Assembly: GCF_019039035.1 (NCBI RefSeq)
Contig: NZ_JAHNZT010000020.1
Coordinates: 85,329 to 149,328, forward strand
DNA length: 64,000 nt
Origin: Citreicoccus inhibens
Lineage (GTDB): Bacteria > Myxococcota > Myxococcia > Myxococcales > Myxococcaceae
Direction: 5' to 3'
In this document: positions 38,235-47,488 of the stretch, in pieces
How positions within the stretch are numbered: position 1 is the first letter of the stretch
Layout of the letters: each line of letters begins with the position of its first letter
Notes under the pieces: model-generated
Databases searched by the model: none
What the model was told of the DNA's origin: nothing
Seen by the model: the letters and a program-made list of their open reading frames with translations, nothing else
Position numbers and translations under genes: made by a program

Positions 38235-39680
38235 ATGAGTGACACCACCCGGACGGACACGTGGCGACGGCTCCTGTCGGGCCATCGTGTGGGCTCGGAG
38301 CCCAGGCCGGAGTCCGCTCCGCCCCAGCCCGTCTCCGCCGAGGAGCGGCTGCTCCCGGACGAGCGCACCGACTACGACCGCGACTACGATCGCATCGTCT
38401 TCTCCAGCGAGTTCCGCTGCCTGCACGACAAGACGCAGGTGTTCCCCCTGTCGTCGAGCGACTACACGCGCACGCGGCTGACCCACAGCATCGAGGCCTC
38501 TTGCGTGGGGCGCTCCCTCGGGCAACTCGCGGGGCGTCATCTGCGCGCGAGCGGCGTGGACGTGGAGCCCTCGCACCTGGGCACCATCGTGGCGGCGGGC
38601 TGTCTGGCACATGACATTGGCAACCCGCCCTTCGGCCACTCGGGCGAATCGGCCATCCAGCACTGGGTGGAGCAGCGCCTGTGCGCCCCGGGCTCGCCGT
38701 GGCCCGAGCGCTTCGCGTCCCCCGCGGAGCGCACGGACCTCACGCTCTTCGAGGGCAACGCGCAGGGCTTTCGCATCCTCACCCGCCTCCAGTCACGCGA
38801 GCGCCGCGGCGGGCTGCGCTACACCGCGGCGCTGCTTGGCGCGATGGGCAAGTATCCGCGCCCCTCGGTGCTGCCGGGCGAGCGGGCGCGCCGCGAAGGC
38901 TTCGTGTCCGAGAAGAAGTTCGGTTACTTCCAGGACGACGTCGCGCTGGCGCTGGAGGCGTACCGCGCGGTGGGCCTGGTGGAGCGCGAGCCGGGCGTCT
39001 TCTCGCGGCATCCCCTGGCCTTCCTCGTCGAGGCGGCCGATGACATCTGCTACGCGGTCATCGACCTGGAGGACTCCGCGAAGCTGGGGCTGGTCCCGAT
39101 GCCGCACGCGTGCGAACTCCTGGAGGCGGTGCTGCCTCCGAAGCATGGGAGCCGCACACCGCATTCGCATGGCGAGACGCGCATGGCCCAGGCGCGGGCG
39201 CGCGCCATTGGCCTGCTCATCCCCGCGTGTGTGACGGCATTTCTGGAGCACGTCCGGGAGATGGAGGCAGGGCGCTTCGAGGCGCCGCTCGTCTCGGTGC
39301 TGCCCGAGGTTCGCGAACAGTTGAGGGCCATCAAGGATGTCACGCGCGCGCATGGCTACGAGAGCGAGCGCGTGCTGCAAATCGAGAGCGCGGGCTTCAA
39401 GACGCTGGGGGGCCTGTTGGACATGTTCGCGGGCGCGGTGGTGACGGACGCGCCGAACAAGGAGGAGCGCAAGCTGCGCCAGCTCCTGCCCGTGGAGTCC
39501 TTCCAGCGGCCCGAGCACGCGGACGAGGACCGGCGGAGTCCGCCGGACCGCGACGAGGCCATCCGCCGCCTGACGCCGTATCAGCGCTTGCTGTGCGTGA
39601 CGGATTCCATCTCCGGGATGACGGATGGCTTCGCGGTGGAGCTGTTCCAGCGCTTGTCTGGCATTAAGCTCCCCACGTAG
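38235..39680 (+). CDS. dgt: dGTP triphosphohydrolase (dGTPase, HD domain)
   Basis: 481 aa. It hydrolyses dGTP to deoxyguanosine and triphosphate. HD-domain metal ligands are clear: SRLTHS-like TRLTHSIEASCVGR, then the signature LAHDIGNPPFGHSGE and the later DDICYAVIDLEDS aspartate. The length matches dGTPase type 1/2 proteins. GGGAGGCGAGG precedes the ATG. It may also influence antiphage nucleotide depletion, as known for some Dgt homologs; that is a family fact, not evidence here. Followed after 59 bp by the LytS-like gene. Confidence 0.93.
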   Translation: MSDTTRTDTWRRLLSGHRVGSEPRPESAPPQPVSAEERLLPDERTDYDRDYDRIVFSSEFRCLHDKTQVFPLSSSDYTRTRLTHSIEASCVGRSLGQLAGRHLRASGVDVEPSHLGTIVAAGCLAHDIGNPPFGHSGESAIQHWVEQRLCAPGSPWPERFASPAERTDLTLFEGNAQGFRILTRLQSRERRGGLRYTAALLGAMGKYPRPSVLPGERARREGFVSEKKFGYFQDDVALALEAYRAVGLVEREPGVFSRHPLAFLVEAADDICYAVIDLEDSAKLGLVPMPHACELLEAVLPPKHGSRTPHSHGETRMAQARARAIGLLIPACVTAFLEHVREMEAGRFEAPLVSVLPEVREQLRAIKDVTRAHGYESERVLQIESAGFKTLGGLLDMFAGAVVTDAPNKEERKLRQLLPVESFQRPEHADEDRRSPPDRDEAIRRLTPYQRLLCVTDSISGMTDGFAVELFQRLSGIKLPT

Positions 39681-39739
39681 CCACGCGGCCGGCACGACTG
39701 CTGCGCGGCTTCGTGGGCTCCGGTAGAGTCCGGCGCACC

Positions 39740-40864
39740 GTGTCCTCTTCCGCTGTCGCACCCCAGCGCTCGTGGCGCCGCTGGGCATGGCTCGTCACCG
39801 TGTGGTCGGTGCCGGCGCTGTCGTCCGTGCTGGAGACGTACACCTTTCGTCGCGGCGACTTGTCGCTGTGGCGCGCCTTCGTCTCTCAGGCTCCGGCCTG
39901 GTACGTGTGGGTGCCCGCCACGCCGTGGCTCTTCGCGCTCGCGCGGACCTGGGGACTCAAGCGCCCCGTGCGTGCGCGGGCCGTGCTCGTCCAGCTCCTG
40001 GCGCTCGTCGGAATCAGCGGGGCGTTCGCGCTCGTCTATGCCGCGTGCATGCTCGGGTTCGGGCCCGTTCCGCCCGGGGTGGTTCCTCCGTTCCCGCCGT
40101 TCTTCCTTCGCTCGTGGCTGGGGTGGCTCCCGATGATGGCCATGGCGCAGGCCGCGGTGCTGGCGCTCGCCCATGCGCAGAGCGAGTCACAGCGGGCGCG
40201 CGCCCAGGAACAGCAGGCGGCGCGACTGGCCGCGCAGCTCTCGGAATCGCGACTCCAGGCGCTCCAGGCGCAGCTCCATCCGCACTTCCTCTTCAACACG
40301 CTCAACGCCATCGTCGTGCTGGTTCGCGAGCGCGAGACGGACACGGCGGCGCGGATGCTCGTCCAATTGAGCGAGCTGCTTCGGCAGTTCCTCCGTCAAG
40401 GCGTGGCGCAGGAGGTCACCCTTCGCGAAGAGGTGGCGGTGCTCGAACGCTACCTGGAGCTTCAGGGGTTGCGCTTCTCGGACCGGCTGCGCGTGCAGTG
40501 GGATGTGGCGCCCGAATTGCTGACGGCGCGAGTCCCATACCTCGTGCTCCAGCCCTTGGTGGAGAACGCCCTGCGCCATGGCATCTCCGCGCGAACCGCG
40601 GCGGGCGCGCTGGCCATCCAGGCGCGGCGCGACGGCGGGCGTTTGGAGTTGGTGGTGCGGGACGATGGGCCGGGATTGCCCCAGGACTTCGATGTGGCGC
40701 GAAGCCCCGGCATTGGCCTGGCGAACACGCGGGCTCGCTTGTCTCAGCTCTACGGCGAGGCGGGTGTCCTGCGCGTGGGCGATGCGCCGGGCATTGGCAC
40801 CGAGGCGCGTGTCCTGCTGCCCCTGGTATGGGAGCCGGAGTCCTCCGAGGCCATCCATGCCTGA
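39740..40864 (+). CDS. LytS/YehU-type sensor histidine kinase
   Basis: 374 aa with the GTG at 39740 (a GTG at 39713 is possible). Four predicted membrane helices (about 20-40, 60-75, 85-110, 130-150) make up the sensor. A coiled linker leads to the His_kinase domain, with phospho-His in LQAQLHPHFLFNTLNAI, and a HATPase domain (ENALRHGIS, DDGPGLP, GIGLANTRARL). These kinases sense membrane or metabolite cues and pair with LytTR regulators. Overlaps the regulator gene by 8 bases, so the pair is coupled. Confidence 0.92.
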   Translation: MSSSAVAPQRSWRRWAWLVTVWSVPALSSVLETYTFRRGDLSLWRAFVSQAPAWYVWVPATPWLFALARTWGLKRPVRARAVLVQLLALVGISGAFALVYAACMLGFGPVPPGVVPPFPPFFLRSWLGWLPMMAMAQAAVLALAHAQSESQRARAQEQQAARLAAQLSESRLQALQAQLHPHFLFNTLNAIVVLVRERETDTAARMLVQLSELLRQFLRQGVAQEVTLREEVAVLERYLELQGLRFSDRLRVQWDVAPELLTARVPYLVLQPLVENALRHGISARTAAGALAIQARRDGGRLELVVRDDGPGLPQDFDVARSPGIGLANTRARLSQLYGEAGVLRVGDAPGIGTEARVLLPLVWEPESSEAIHA

Positions 40865-41657
40865 GCTGCGGGTGTTGCTGGTGGACGACGAGCCGCTGGC
40901 CCGGAAGGGGCTGCGCCAGGCCTTGGCGCGCCATCCGGATGCCGAGGTCTGCGGCGAGTGTCGCGATGGCCGCGAGGCCGTGGAGGCCATTCGCGCGCTG
41001 CGCCCGCACCTTGTTCTGCTCGACGTGCAGATGCCGGAGCTGGACGGCTTCGGCGTACTGCGCGAAGTGGGGCCGGAGCACATGCCGGCCGTCATCTTCG
41101 TCACCGCGTTCGATGCGTTCGCCGTGCGCGCCTTCGAGGTGCACGCGGTGGACTATCTGGTGAAGCCGTTCGCGGACGAGCGGTTCGATGCGGCGCTCGC
41201 TCGGGCTCGGCAGTGGCTGCGCGTGGGGGAGGCGGCGGAGTTGGGCCGCAAGCTCGCGTCGCTGCTCGCCGAGACCCCGGCCGCGCCCACGGTGACTCCG
41301 GCCCCGCCGCGGCAGCTCGAGTCACCCGAGCGCCTGCTCGTGCGGGTGGGGACGCGCTCGGTGCTCGTCGCGGTCGTGGACATCGAGTGGATCGAGGCGG
41401 ACGACTACTGCGTCACGCTCCACGCCGGCGACAAGTCCCACGTGCTGCGAGAGAGCCTGTCCGCGCTGGAGTCGCGGTTGGACCCGGAGCGCTTCGTGCG
41501 CATCCACCGCTCGGCGCTCGTGAATCTGGAGCGCATCCGCGAGGTGCATCGCCCGAGCCCCACCGAGCAGGTGGTGGTGTTGGACTCGGGGCAGCGGTTG
41601 CCGGTGAGCCGCAGTCGCCGCGAGCACTTGGAGCGGCGACTGGGTCGGGCCCGCTAG
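40857..41657 (+). CDS. LytTR-family response regulator
   Basis: 266 aa. Receiver domain 1-120 with LLVDDEPLARKGL, phospho-Asp in LLDVQMPELDG and the Lys in VDYLVKPF. An Ala/Pro linker leads to a LytTR DNA-binding domain (about 165-265: IEWIEADDYCVTLHAGDKSH, FVRIHRSALVNLERIREV). Binds DNA as a dimer through beta-strands. Partner of the overlapping LytS-type kinase. Its end overlaps the end of the opposite-strand gene by 4 bases. Confidence 0.95.
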   Translation: MPELRVLLVDDEPLARKGLRQALARHPDAEVCGECRDGREAVEAIRALRPHLVLLDVQMPELDGFGVLREVGPEHMPAVIFVTAFDAFAVRAFEVHAVDYLVKPFADERFDAALARARQWLRVGEAAELGRKLASLLAETPAAPTVTPAPPRQLESPERLLVRVGTRSVLVAVVDIEWIEADDYCVTLHAGDKSHVLRESLSALESRLDPERFVRIHRSALVNLERIREVHRPSPTEQVVVLDSGQRLPVSRSRREHLERRLGRAR

Positions 41658-43195
41658 CCGCCCGACGGAGGGGCTGGCGGCGCGGTCGGCGCGCGGGCCT
41701 GCTCCACGGCCTGGGCGAGCGTGGCCCAGTCGGTGGGGCCCAGGTGCATGCCGAAGATGCGGCCCACCTCCAGCTTCTCGCGAGCGGCGACGTCCTGCGT
41801 TTCGGAGAGCTGCTGCGGCATGGCGAGTCCGCCCGCCTGCGCGGGCTGGACCAGGTCGCTGGTGTAGAGCAAGTGGTGCTCTGGCAGCCACGCGAAGAGC
41901 ATGCGTTCGCCCGTCTCGGTGCGGACCGGGATGAGCTCCATCCGGTTCTTGCCCGTGCCCAGCGCCGTGCGGCGCGAGAGGGACTGGAGCTTCGCGGCCC
42001 GCGGGGCGCGAGCGAGCGCATCGGGGACGGCGAGGCGCGGCGCCTTCATCAGTCGCTCGACCAGGGGGCGGTTGAGGTCCAGCACTTGGACAGGCGTGCC
42101 GCGCGCGGCGTACTCGCGCAGCCCGCCGATGTGCGGCCACGCGTCACTGGTGGCGACCACCGCCTTCACCTTCTGGCCCGGGAAACGCCTGGCGACCTCC
42201 TCCAGCACCTTCGTCGAGTAGCCCGAGGTGAGCGGCGCCTCCAGCACCACGATGCCGTCCTCTTGCTGGACAAGCGCGACGTTCCATCGCCCGGGGAGCT
42301 GCACGACGCCCGGCGCAACCTCGATGGGCGCGCTGCCCGGCAGTCCCGGCGCCATGCCCTCCAGCGTGCGCGAGGCGCGCTCGGCGAAGCCCTTCGTCAC
42401 CGCCTCGGGCAAGGCGAAGTCCTTCTCGTCGAGCGGCGCCTCCAGCGTGACGGCGGTCACCGTCTGCGAGTGGTACGCGACACCATTGCGCTCCCAATCC
42501 CAGGCGCGCGGATAGCGCAGCCCACCGGGCTCCAGGGACCACGACTGGAGCGTGAGCACCGTGCGCACGTCCCCCCAGATGTTCCAGAACAGGTCCTCGG
42601 GGTGGGCCTCCACGCGCTCCACGGCGGTGGGCAGCGCGGTGTGGGCATTGAGGAAGAGGCGCACGCGCGCGCCGGCCTGTCGGAAGGCCACCACATGGTG
42701 CGGGACGTCCTGCATCACCGCGTCGGGCTCGGCGCGCAGGTCGGTCGCGTCCAACGCGACGAGGAGCACGCGCTCAGGGGCCGTGTCGAGTCGCTCGCGC
42801 AGGTCCTGGGCCTGCGCGGTGCCCGCGGGGCGCAGCTGTCCGTCTCGCTCCAGGGCCGCCACCCCGTCGACGTACACCTGGCTGAGCGGGGTCCACGTGG
42901 GGAGGGGGGCGCCGCGGGCCTCGCAGCGCTGCCGCAGGCGGCTCCTCCGCAGGTCGCGCACCTCGTCGAACTGCTCGTAGGCGACGAGGAACGGCGGGGT
43001 CGGGCGCTCGGACTGCTCCAGCAGGTTCCAGTGCCCCACGCCTTGGAGGCGCAGGCTGCCGAGGTTGCGGAGGCGTGCCTCGCCGCCCATGGCTTCCAAG
43101 GCGGCCTGGACGTGGGCGCGCGCGACCGAGTCCTCGGCTGACGCGGGGCGCGCGAGCAAGAAGAGGGTGATGACGCAGAAGAGCGGGGTTCTCAT
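41654..43195 (-). CDS. Metallo-beta-lactamase-fold protein with degenerate metal site
   Basis: 513 aa, signal peptide MRTPLFCVITLFLLARPASA. The first half (25-280) is a beta-rich domain. The second half is an MBL fold: YSTKVLEEVARRFPGQKVKA, and the motif normally HxHxDH reads T349-S-D-A-W-P-H355-IGGLREY. So only one of the ligands survives and the protein should not bind zinc in the usual way. The later motif YTSDLVQ has Asp/Ser but lacks the second metal His. I recall related sequences with the same loss, so it may be a stable pseudo-enzyme subfamily used for binding. Exported. The ATG at 43195 follows the signal. Confidence 0.8.
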   Translation of the reverse strand: MRTPLFCVITLFLLARPASAEDSVARAHVQAALEAMGGEARLRNLGSLRLQGVGHWNLLEQSERPTPPFLVAYEQFDEVRDLRRSRLRQRCEARGAPLPTWTPLSQVYVDGVAALERDGQLRPAGTAQAQDLRERLDTAPERVLLVALDATDLRAEPDAVMQDVPHHVVAFRQAGARVRLFLNAHTALPTAVERVEAHPEDLFWNIWGDVRTVLTLQSWSLEPGGLRYPRAWDWERNGVAYHSQTVTAVTLEAPLDEKDFALPEAVTKGFAERASRTLEGMAPGLPGSAPIEVAPGVVQLPGRWNVALVQQEDGIVVLEAPLTSGYSTKVLEEVARRFPGQKVKAVVATSDAWPHIGGLREYAARGTPVQVLDLNRPLVERLMKAPRLAVPDALARAPRAAKLQSLSRRTALGTGKNRMELIPVRTETGERMLFAWLPEHHLLYTSDLVQPAQAGGLAMPQQLSETQDVAAREKLEVGRIFGMHLGPTDWATLAQAVEQARAPTAPPAPPSGG

Positions 43196-43309
43196 GCGCC
43201 GGACGATGGCGCACCCCGAGCCCATCGTTGGGGGGCATGCAGCGAGCGCACAGTGGCGTGCGGCGAACGGTGGGGCGCGCGCGGTGAACGGCGGCGCGCG
43301 TGCGTGAGC

Positions 43310-43981
43310 TCAGTCGCCGCTGACCGCGAGCTGCCAGTCCCCCGAGGGGCTGATGCCCACGCGCAGGCCCAGGTAGCTCTTGGCCTTCTTCATGGATCGC
43401 ACCTGCACCTCGGGATAGAGCCCCTGGAGGGCATCGAACTCCTTCGCGGTGGCGCCGTCACGCGCGGCGGTGGGCCAGAGGAAGAGCTGCCCCTGCTTCA
43501 CGTAAGGCATGTTGAGCACGCGCACGAGGCGGCCGAGGATGGGGTCGCCCTTGTTCTCCTCCATGTCGCGCCAGTACGCGGCGACGTCGGGGGCGCTGCC
43601 GAAGGTGAAGCGCAGTCCGCGCCCATGTTCGTCCGCCAGTTTCGCGAGCTCCGCATAGTCACAGGACACCGCGGCCGCGACGATGCGGCGGCGCATGTCA
43701 TCCACCACGGGGGGCAGGGCAGGCTTCGCCGGCTTGGGCGTGGCGCTCATCCCCCTGGCGGAGCAGGTCGGCGAGGTGCCGCCATCGGTGCCCGACGTGC
43801 CAACGGCACCCGCATCCGCCAACCCCGCGTCCGCTTCGCCCAGAGGAGACGCCGCGTGCTCTCTCGGGGCCGCCCCCGCGTCCGCTTCGGCCGAGGCTCC
43901 GGACGAGGGTTCGCGCGGCGATTCCTTGCACGCGGTGCAGAGGGCGAAGACACAGGCGGCGATGAGGGCGGAACGGTTCAT
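43310..43981 (-). CDS. Putative lipoprotein, Ala/Pro-rich linker, conserved C-domain
   Basis: 223 aa. Lipobox FALCTAC (Cys16 region) follows a short signal. Residues 20-90 are Ala/Gly/Asp-rich and probably disordered. The C-terminal half (about 105-223) has a compact conserved-looking domain: MRRRIVAAAVSCDYAELAKLA, then PYVKQGQLFLWPTAAR and SMKKAKSYLGLRVGISPSGDW, which I do not recognise by name. The frame continues upstream without a signal. Between the 73-aa gene and the MBL-fold gene on the same strand, with 68-bp and 114-bp gaps; a loose operon. Confidence 0.75.
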   Translation of the reverse strand: MNRSALIAACVFALCTACKESPREPSSGASAEADAGAAPREHAASPLGEADAGLADAGAVGTSGTDGGTSPTCSARGMSATPKPAKPALPPVVDDMRRRIVAAAVSCDYAELAKLADEHGRGLRFTFGSAPDVAAYWRDMEENKGDPILGRLVRVLNMPYVKQGQLFLWPTAARDGATAKEFDALQGLYPEVQVRSMKKAKSYLGLRVGISPSGDWQLAVSGD

Positions 43982-44049
43982 GGCGGGTGCGTTGTAGCCC
44001 ACCGCCTCCGCGCCGGAAGTCCCCATGCGTCCGTTGTGTACAGCAGTCC

Positions 44050-44271
44050 TCAGGTTCCGCCCTTGGGGCTCTCGATGACGATGGAGAACGGGTCGAACTT
44101 CTCGTCCTTCTTCTTGTGTTGAGGCGTGGGCATTCCGAACTCGCCCGTGGGGTGCTCGGGGCGCACGGACGTGTACGGATCAATCTTCACCGGGACCCCG
44201 AACACCTTGGGGTTCTTCTTCACCTCGCGAACCTGACCGAACGGCTGGGGCGCCACCTTGTCGTCGCTCAT
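44050..44271 (-). CDS. Small hydrophilic protein of unknown function
   Basis: 73 aa, Lys/Pro-rich, no signal or membrane segment. Start MSDDKVAPQPFGQVREVKKN at 44271, after a run of sequence opposite to the SRAP gene. The composition is unlike an antisense shadow (PQHKKKDEKFDPFSIVIESP). I do not recognise the family; it could be a disordered regulatory or nucleic-acid-binding peptide. Confidence 0.6.
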   Translation of the reverse strand: MSDDKVAPQPFGQVREVKKNPKVFGVPVKIDPYTSVRPEHPTGEFGMPTPQHKKKDEKFDPFSIVIESPKGGT

Positions 44272-44357
44272 GCCCACCAGCCTACCGCGCGAGCGGACTG
44301 TCCGTCCGTCCACGCCAGGACTTGGGTTGCGACGGACTCGGGGCGATACTCCGCGCC

Positions 44358-45032
44358 ATGTGCGGCCGTGTCACCGTCCAGACGTCTCCCCAGCAACTCG
44401 TCGAGGAGCTGGGCCTCCTCGGGGTCCGGGCCTCCTTGGAGCGCCCTCGCTACAACCTGTCGCCCACGCAACAGATGCCGGTGGTGCCCAATGACGGGGC
44501 GCGCCTGTTGGACGCGTTTCGTTGGGGGCTCATCCCCTCGTGGGCGAAGGACGCCTCCATCGGCAACAAGCTCATCAACGCGCGCGCGGAGACGGTGGCG
44601 GAGAAGCCGAGCTTCCGCTCCGCGCTGAAGCGCCGCCGGTGTCTGGTGTTGGTGGATGGCTGGTACGAGTGGAAGCAGACCACCAAGCCCAAGACGCCGT
44701 TCCTGTTCCGGCGCAAGGACGGGAAGCCCATCGCGCTGGCGGGACTCTGGGAGGAGTGGACCGCGCCGGACACCGGTGAGGTCCTCCGCACCTGCACCGT
44801 CATCACCACGGGCCCCAATGCCTTGATGGCGCCCATCCACGACCGCATGCCCGTCATCCTCGCGCCCGAGGCTCGTGACCTGTGGCTCCGCCCCGAGCCC
44901 CAGGAGTCCGCCACGCTGCTGCCGCTGCTGGTGCCCGCGGCGGGGGACGCGTTGGAGGCCTACGAGGTGGCGCGGGTGGTGAACTCGCCCGCGAATGACG
45001 TGCCCGAGTGCGTGGCGCGCGTGGCCGCCTGA
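44358..45032 (+). CDS. yedK: SRAP-domain protein (YedK/HMCES)
   Basis: 224 aa. SRAP proteins crosslink to abasic sites in single-stranded DNA through Cys2 to protect them. Here Met-Cys2-Gly-Arg is intact (MCGRVTVQT), as are the Asn in NARAETVAEKPSFR, Glu in WYEWK and the His in APIHDRMPVIL. Length and motif order match YedK. Divergent from the 73-aa gene; ends 3 bp before the convergent TetR gene. Confidence 0.95.
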   Translation: MCGRVTVQTSPQQLVEELGLLGVRASLERPRYNLSPTQQMPVVPNDGARLLDAFRWGLIPSWAKDASIGNKLINARAETVAEKPSFRSALKRRRCLVLVDGWYEWKQTTKPKTPFLFRRKDGKPIALAGLWEEWTAPDTGEVLRTCTVITTGPNALMAPIHDRMPVILAPEARDLWLRPEPQESATLLPLLVPAAGDALEAYEVARVVNSPANDVPECVARVAA

Positions 45033-45035
45033 GCC

Positions 45036-45677
45036 TCAGCGCGGCGCCTTGCGTCGAGGCCGCTTGGGCGGCATCGCGCGCTCCCGGCGAGGCGCGATGG
45101 CGCGCCACGCGAGCCGAGGTAGCTCCCCGCGCATCCACTCCGGCGAGAGGTCGGCGCCGCCGAGGAACCGGCGACAGGCCTCGTGACTGGGGCCGAGCAG
45201 GACGACGTCCAGCATCGGCGGCGGCCACGGGGGGAGCTTCCCCGTCGCGATGAACGGCGTGAGGTGCTGGACGATGGGCGCGAGGAGCTCGGCCTTCTTC
45301 ACCTGAAGGGGCTCGGCGACGCGGGCGCCCAGCTCCAGGGACATGGCCTGGTACATGAAGCGCGCCTCGTCGCGATGGGACAACACCCATTCGAGGTGCC
45401 CATCCACCAAGCCCTCCACCGCCGCGCGCGCCGAGGGGGTGCCCACCACGCGCGTGCTCAGGTGCGCGAAGAGGCGCTCGAAGGTGCGCACGAGCAGGGC
45501 CAGCGTGATGCCGGGCATGCCGTCGAAGTGGTGGTACACGCTGGAGGGGCTGGCCCCCGCGGCCTTGCGGATGTCCTCGATGCCGGTGCCCAGCACACCC
45601 TGCTTCACGAAGCACCGGAGCGCGGCGTCCAGCAGGGCGTCCCGTCGCTCCAACCCGTCGCGTCGAACCGCTCCCAT
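45036..45677 (-). CDS. TetR-family transcriptional regulator
   Basis: 213 aa. The helix-turn-helix is at about 12-55 (LLDAALRCFVKQGVLGTGIEDIRKAAGASPSSVYHHF). The C-terminal ligand-binding domain (60-190) has the helical TetR pattern, and the last 20 residues are Arg/Lys/Pro-rich. Divergent from the SDR gene with an operator-like palindrome between them, so it probably represses that gene and itself. Convergent with SRAP. Confidence 0.92.
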   Translation of the reverse strand: MGAVRRDGLERRDALLDAALRCFVKQGVLGTGIEDIRKAAGASPSSVYHHFDGMPGITLALLVRTFERLFAHLSTRVVGTPSARAAVEGLVDGHLEWVLSHRDEARFMYQAMSLELGARVAEPLQVKKAELLAPIVQHLTPFIATGKLPPWPPPMLDVVLLGPSHEACRRFLGGADLSPEWMRGELPRLAWRAIAPRRERAMPPKRPRRKAPR

Positions 45678-45738
45678 GGGGCTCACGGTAGGCCCCACGC
45701 GCCACGCCGTCGACACCTGTTCCCCGGCGGATTCAAGT

Positions 45739-45755
45739 TGGAATAATCTTCCAAG
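45739..45755. promoter_or_regulatory. Probable TetR operator
   Basis: A perfect palindrome TTGGAA-TAATC-TTCCAA sits in the 105-bp divergent gap between the TetR and SDR genes, 27 bp before the SDR start. It is conspicuously A/T-rich for this genome, and its 17-bp length suits a TetR dimer. Confidence 0.65.
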
Positions 45756-45782
45756 TCGAACCGGCTGTCGGAGGGCACATCC

Positions 45783-46589
45783 ATGGCGGACCTCATCCTG
45801 ACGGGCGCCTCGCGCGGGATTGGCGCGGCGCTGGCGCGGGCCCTGACCGAGCGCGGCACCGAGCAGCTGTTCCTCGTGGCGAGAGACGCCGTGAGGTTGG
45901 AGGCGCTGGCACGACCGAGCGGAGGGCGCGCGGTGGTGGTGCCAGGAGACCTCTCCACGTTGCAAGGGGCGCGCGAGCTGGGCGCGCGGCTGGCGGGGCT
46001 CGTCGCGCCAGGGGCGACGCTCGTCCACAACGCTGGGCTGTGGCCCGCGAAGCGAGCGCTCACCGAGGACGGCCTGGAGACGGCGTTCGTGGTGAACCAC
46101 CTCGCGCCCTTGGTGATGCAGCGCCCGCTGTTGGACACGGGCCTCGTGCGGCGCATCCTGGTGGTGAGCGCGGGGCTCCTGGTGAAGGGGCGCTTCGATG
46201 CGGCGCGCACGCCCACCGGGAGGGACTTCTCCGGGGTGCGCACCTACTGCACGACGAAGCTGTGTCTGGCGCTCGCGATGCGCGACGTGGCGGCCGAGCG
46301 GCCCGAGGTGGACGTGGCCGTGCTCCACCCGGGCGTGGTGCGCACGGACCTGGGTGCGCGCCCGGGCCCGGTCGGGTGGCTGCTCAAATGGGTGAAGCGG
46401 AGCTGGGAGTCGCCGGAGGTCTGCGGTGAGCGGCTCGCGCGCGTGCTGGACCGCGAGCGCTGGTCCGCTCCGGGCGAGGCCCGCTGGTACTTCGAGGAGA
46501 CCGCGCAGCCCTGGCCACCCAACACCGAGGACGCCGCCACGCGCCAGGCGGTGCGCGACACGACGGCGCGGTTGCTCGCGCACGCCTGA
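45783..46589 (+). CDS. Short-chain dehydrogenase/reductase
   Basis: 268 aa. Rossmann start LILTGASRGIGAALARAL, NAG motif (VHNAGLWPAKRA), catalytic Ser region (ILVVSAG), and the Tyr155-x3-Lys159 pair in SGVRTYCTTKLCLAL. NAD(P)-dependent redox of a small alcohol or ketone; substrate unknown. GGAGGG precedes the ATG. Controlled probably by the divergent TetR. Convergent with a LysR gene. Confidence 0.9.
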   Translation: MADLILTGASRGIGAALARALTERGTEQLFLVARDAVRLEALARPSGGRAVVVPGDLSTLQGARELGARLAGLVAPGATLVHNAGLWPAKRALTEDGLETAFVVNHLAPLVMQRPLLDTGLVRRILVVSAGLLVKGRFDAARTPTGRDFSGVRTYCTTKLCLALAMRDVAAERPEVDVAVLHPGVVRTDLGARPGPVGWLLKWVKRSWESPEVCGERLARVLDRERWSAPGEARWYFEETAQPWPPNTEDAATRQAVRDTTARLLAHA

Positions 46590-46597
46590 GCGGGGGC

Positions 46598-47488
46598 TCA
46601 GGGCCTGCCGGGACCGTGCATCGTCTCCACGATGTGCTGCTTGAGGGCCCGCGCCGCGGACTTGAGCGAGGCATTGCCGCGATGCACGAGCACGACCTCG
46701 CGGTGGCGTCCGCCCGTACCCACCGGGATGACCTCGAAGTTTCCGGGCTGCCGGGCCAACAGGGCCGGCACGAAGGCCACGCCCAGGCCCGCCTCCACCA
46801 GCCGACGCAGGCTCTCGACGGTGTCCGTCTCCGCCACCACGCGAAGCGACTGACCGCGCTCGGCGCAAGCACGGCGCAGGGCCTCGGTGGCGGGCGCCTC
46901 GGGCACGATGACGAAGGGCTCGCCGCATGCGTCACCGAGCGCGATGGGCGCGGTGGCGCGGCCCAGCGCATGCCCCCGCGGCGCGAGCAGCACGAAGTCC
47001 TCGGCCCACAGTCGCTGGATGACGAGGTCCACGCGCTTGAGCGGCAGGTTGAGGACCGCCAGGTCCAGCATCCCTCGGGCCAGCTGGGCTTCGAGCACGT
47101 CGGGCAGGCCCTCGGTGAGCCGGACGACGACGTGGGGGAAGCGGGCGTGGAACGCGGCCACCATCGCGGGGGCTACCTGGGCGGTGACGCTGGCCATGAC
47201 GCCGAGCGCGACGATGCCCTGCGGCCGCTCGGTGACCTCCGCCACGGCCGCCGCGCCCGCGCGCAGGTTGTCCACGGCCTGTCGCGCGAAGGTCAGGTAG
47301 CGCCGCCCTGCCTCGGTGAGCGCCACGCCGCGCGCGGTGCGCACCAGGAGCTGCGCGCCCAAGGACTTCTCCAGCCCTCGGAGCTGGCGGGACAGCGTGG
47401 GCTGCGACAGGTGCAGCCGCTTCGCCGCGGCGGTGATTCCCTCTTCCTCCACCACCGCGAGGAAGGCTTCGAGCTGTTCGAGCATCAC
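46598..47488 (-). CDS. LysR-family regulator coupled to the sucA-like gene
   Basis: 296 aa. Winged helix MMLEQLEAFLAVVEEEGITA with LSQPTLSRQLRGLEKSLGAQL, then the effector domain with the CynR/CbbR-like ARGMLDLAVLNLPL pattern. The ATG overlaps the stop of the 2-oxoglutarate dehydrogenase E1 gene (4 bases), so it is translated from that gene's transcript, an unusual layout for LysR genes, which are normally divergent from their target. It may regulate the E1 gene by feedback; inferred only from position. Confidence 0.92.
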   Translation of the reverse strand: MMLEQLEAFLAVVEEEGITAAAKRLHLSQPTLSRQLRGLEKSLGAQLLVRTARGVALTEAGRRYLTFARQAVDNLRAGAAAVAEVTERPQGIVALGVMASVTAQVAPAMVAAFHARFPHVVVRLTEGLPDVLEAQLARGMLDLAVLNLPLKRVDLVIQRLWAEDFVLLAPRGHALGRATAPIALGDACGEPFVIVPEAPATEALRRACAERGQSLRVVAETDTVESLRRLVEAGLGVAFVPALLARQPGNFEVIPVGTGGRHREVVLVHRGNASLKSAARALKQHIVETMHGPGRP

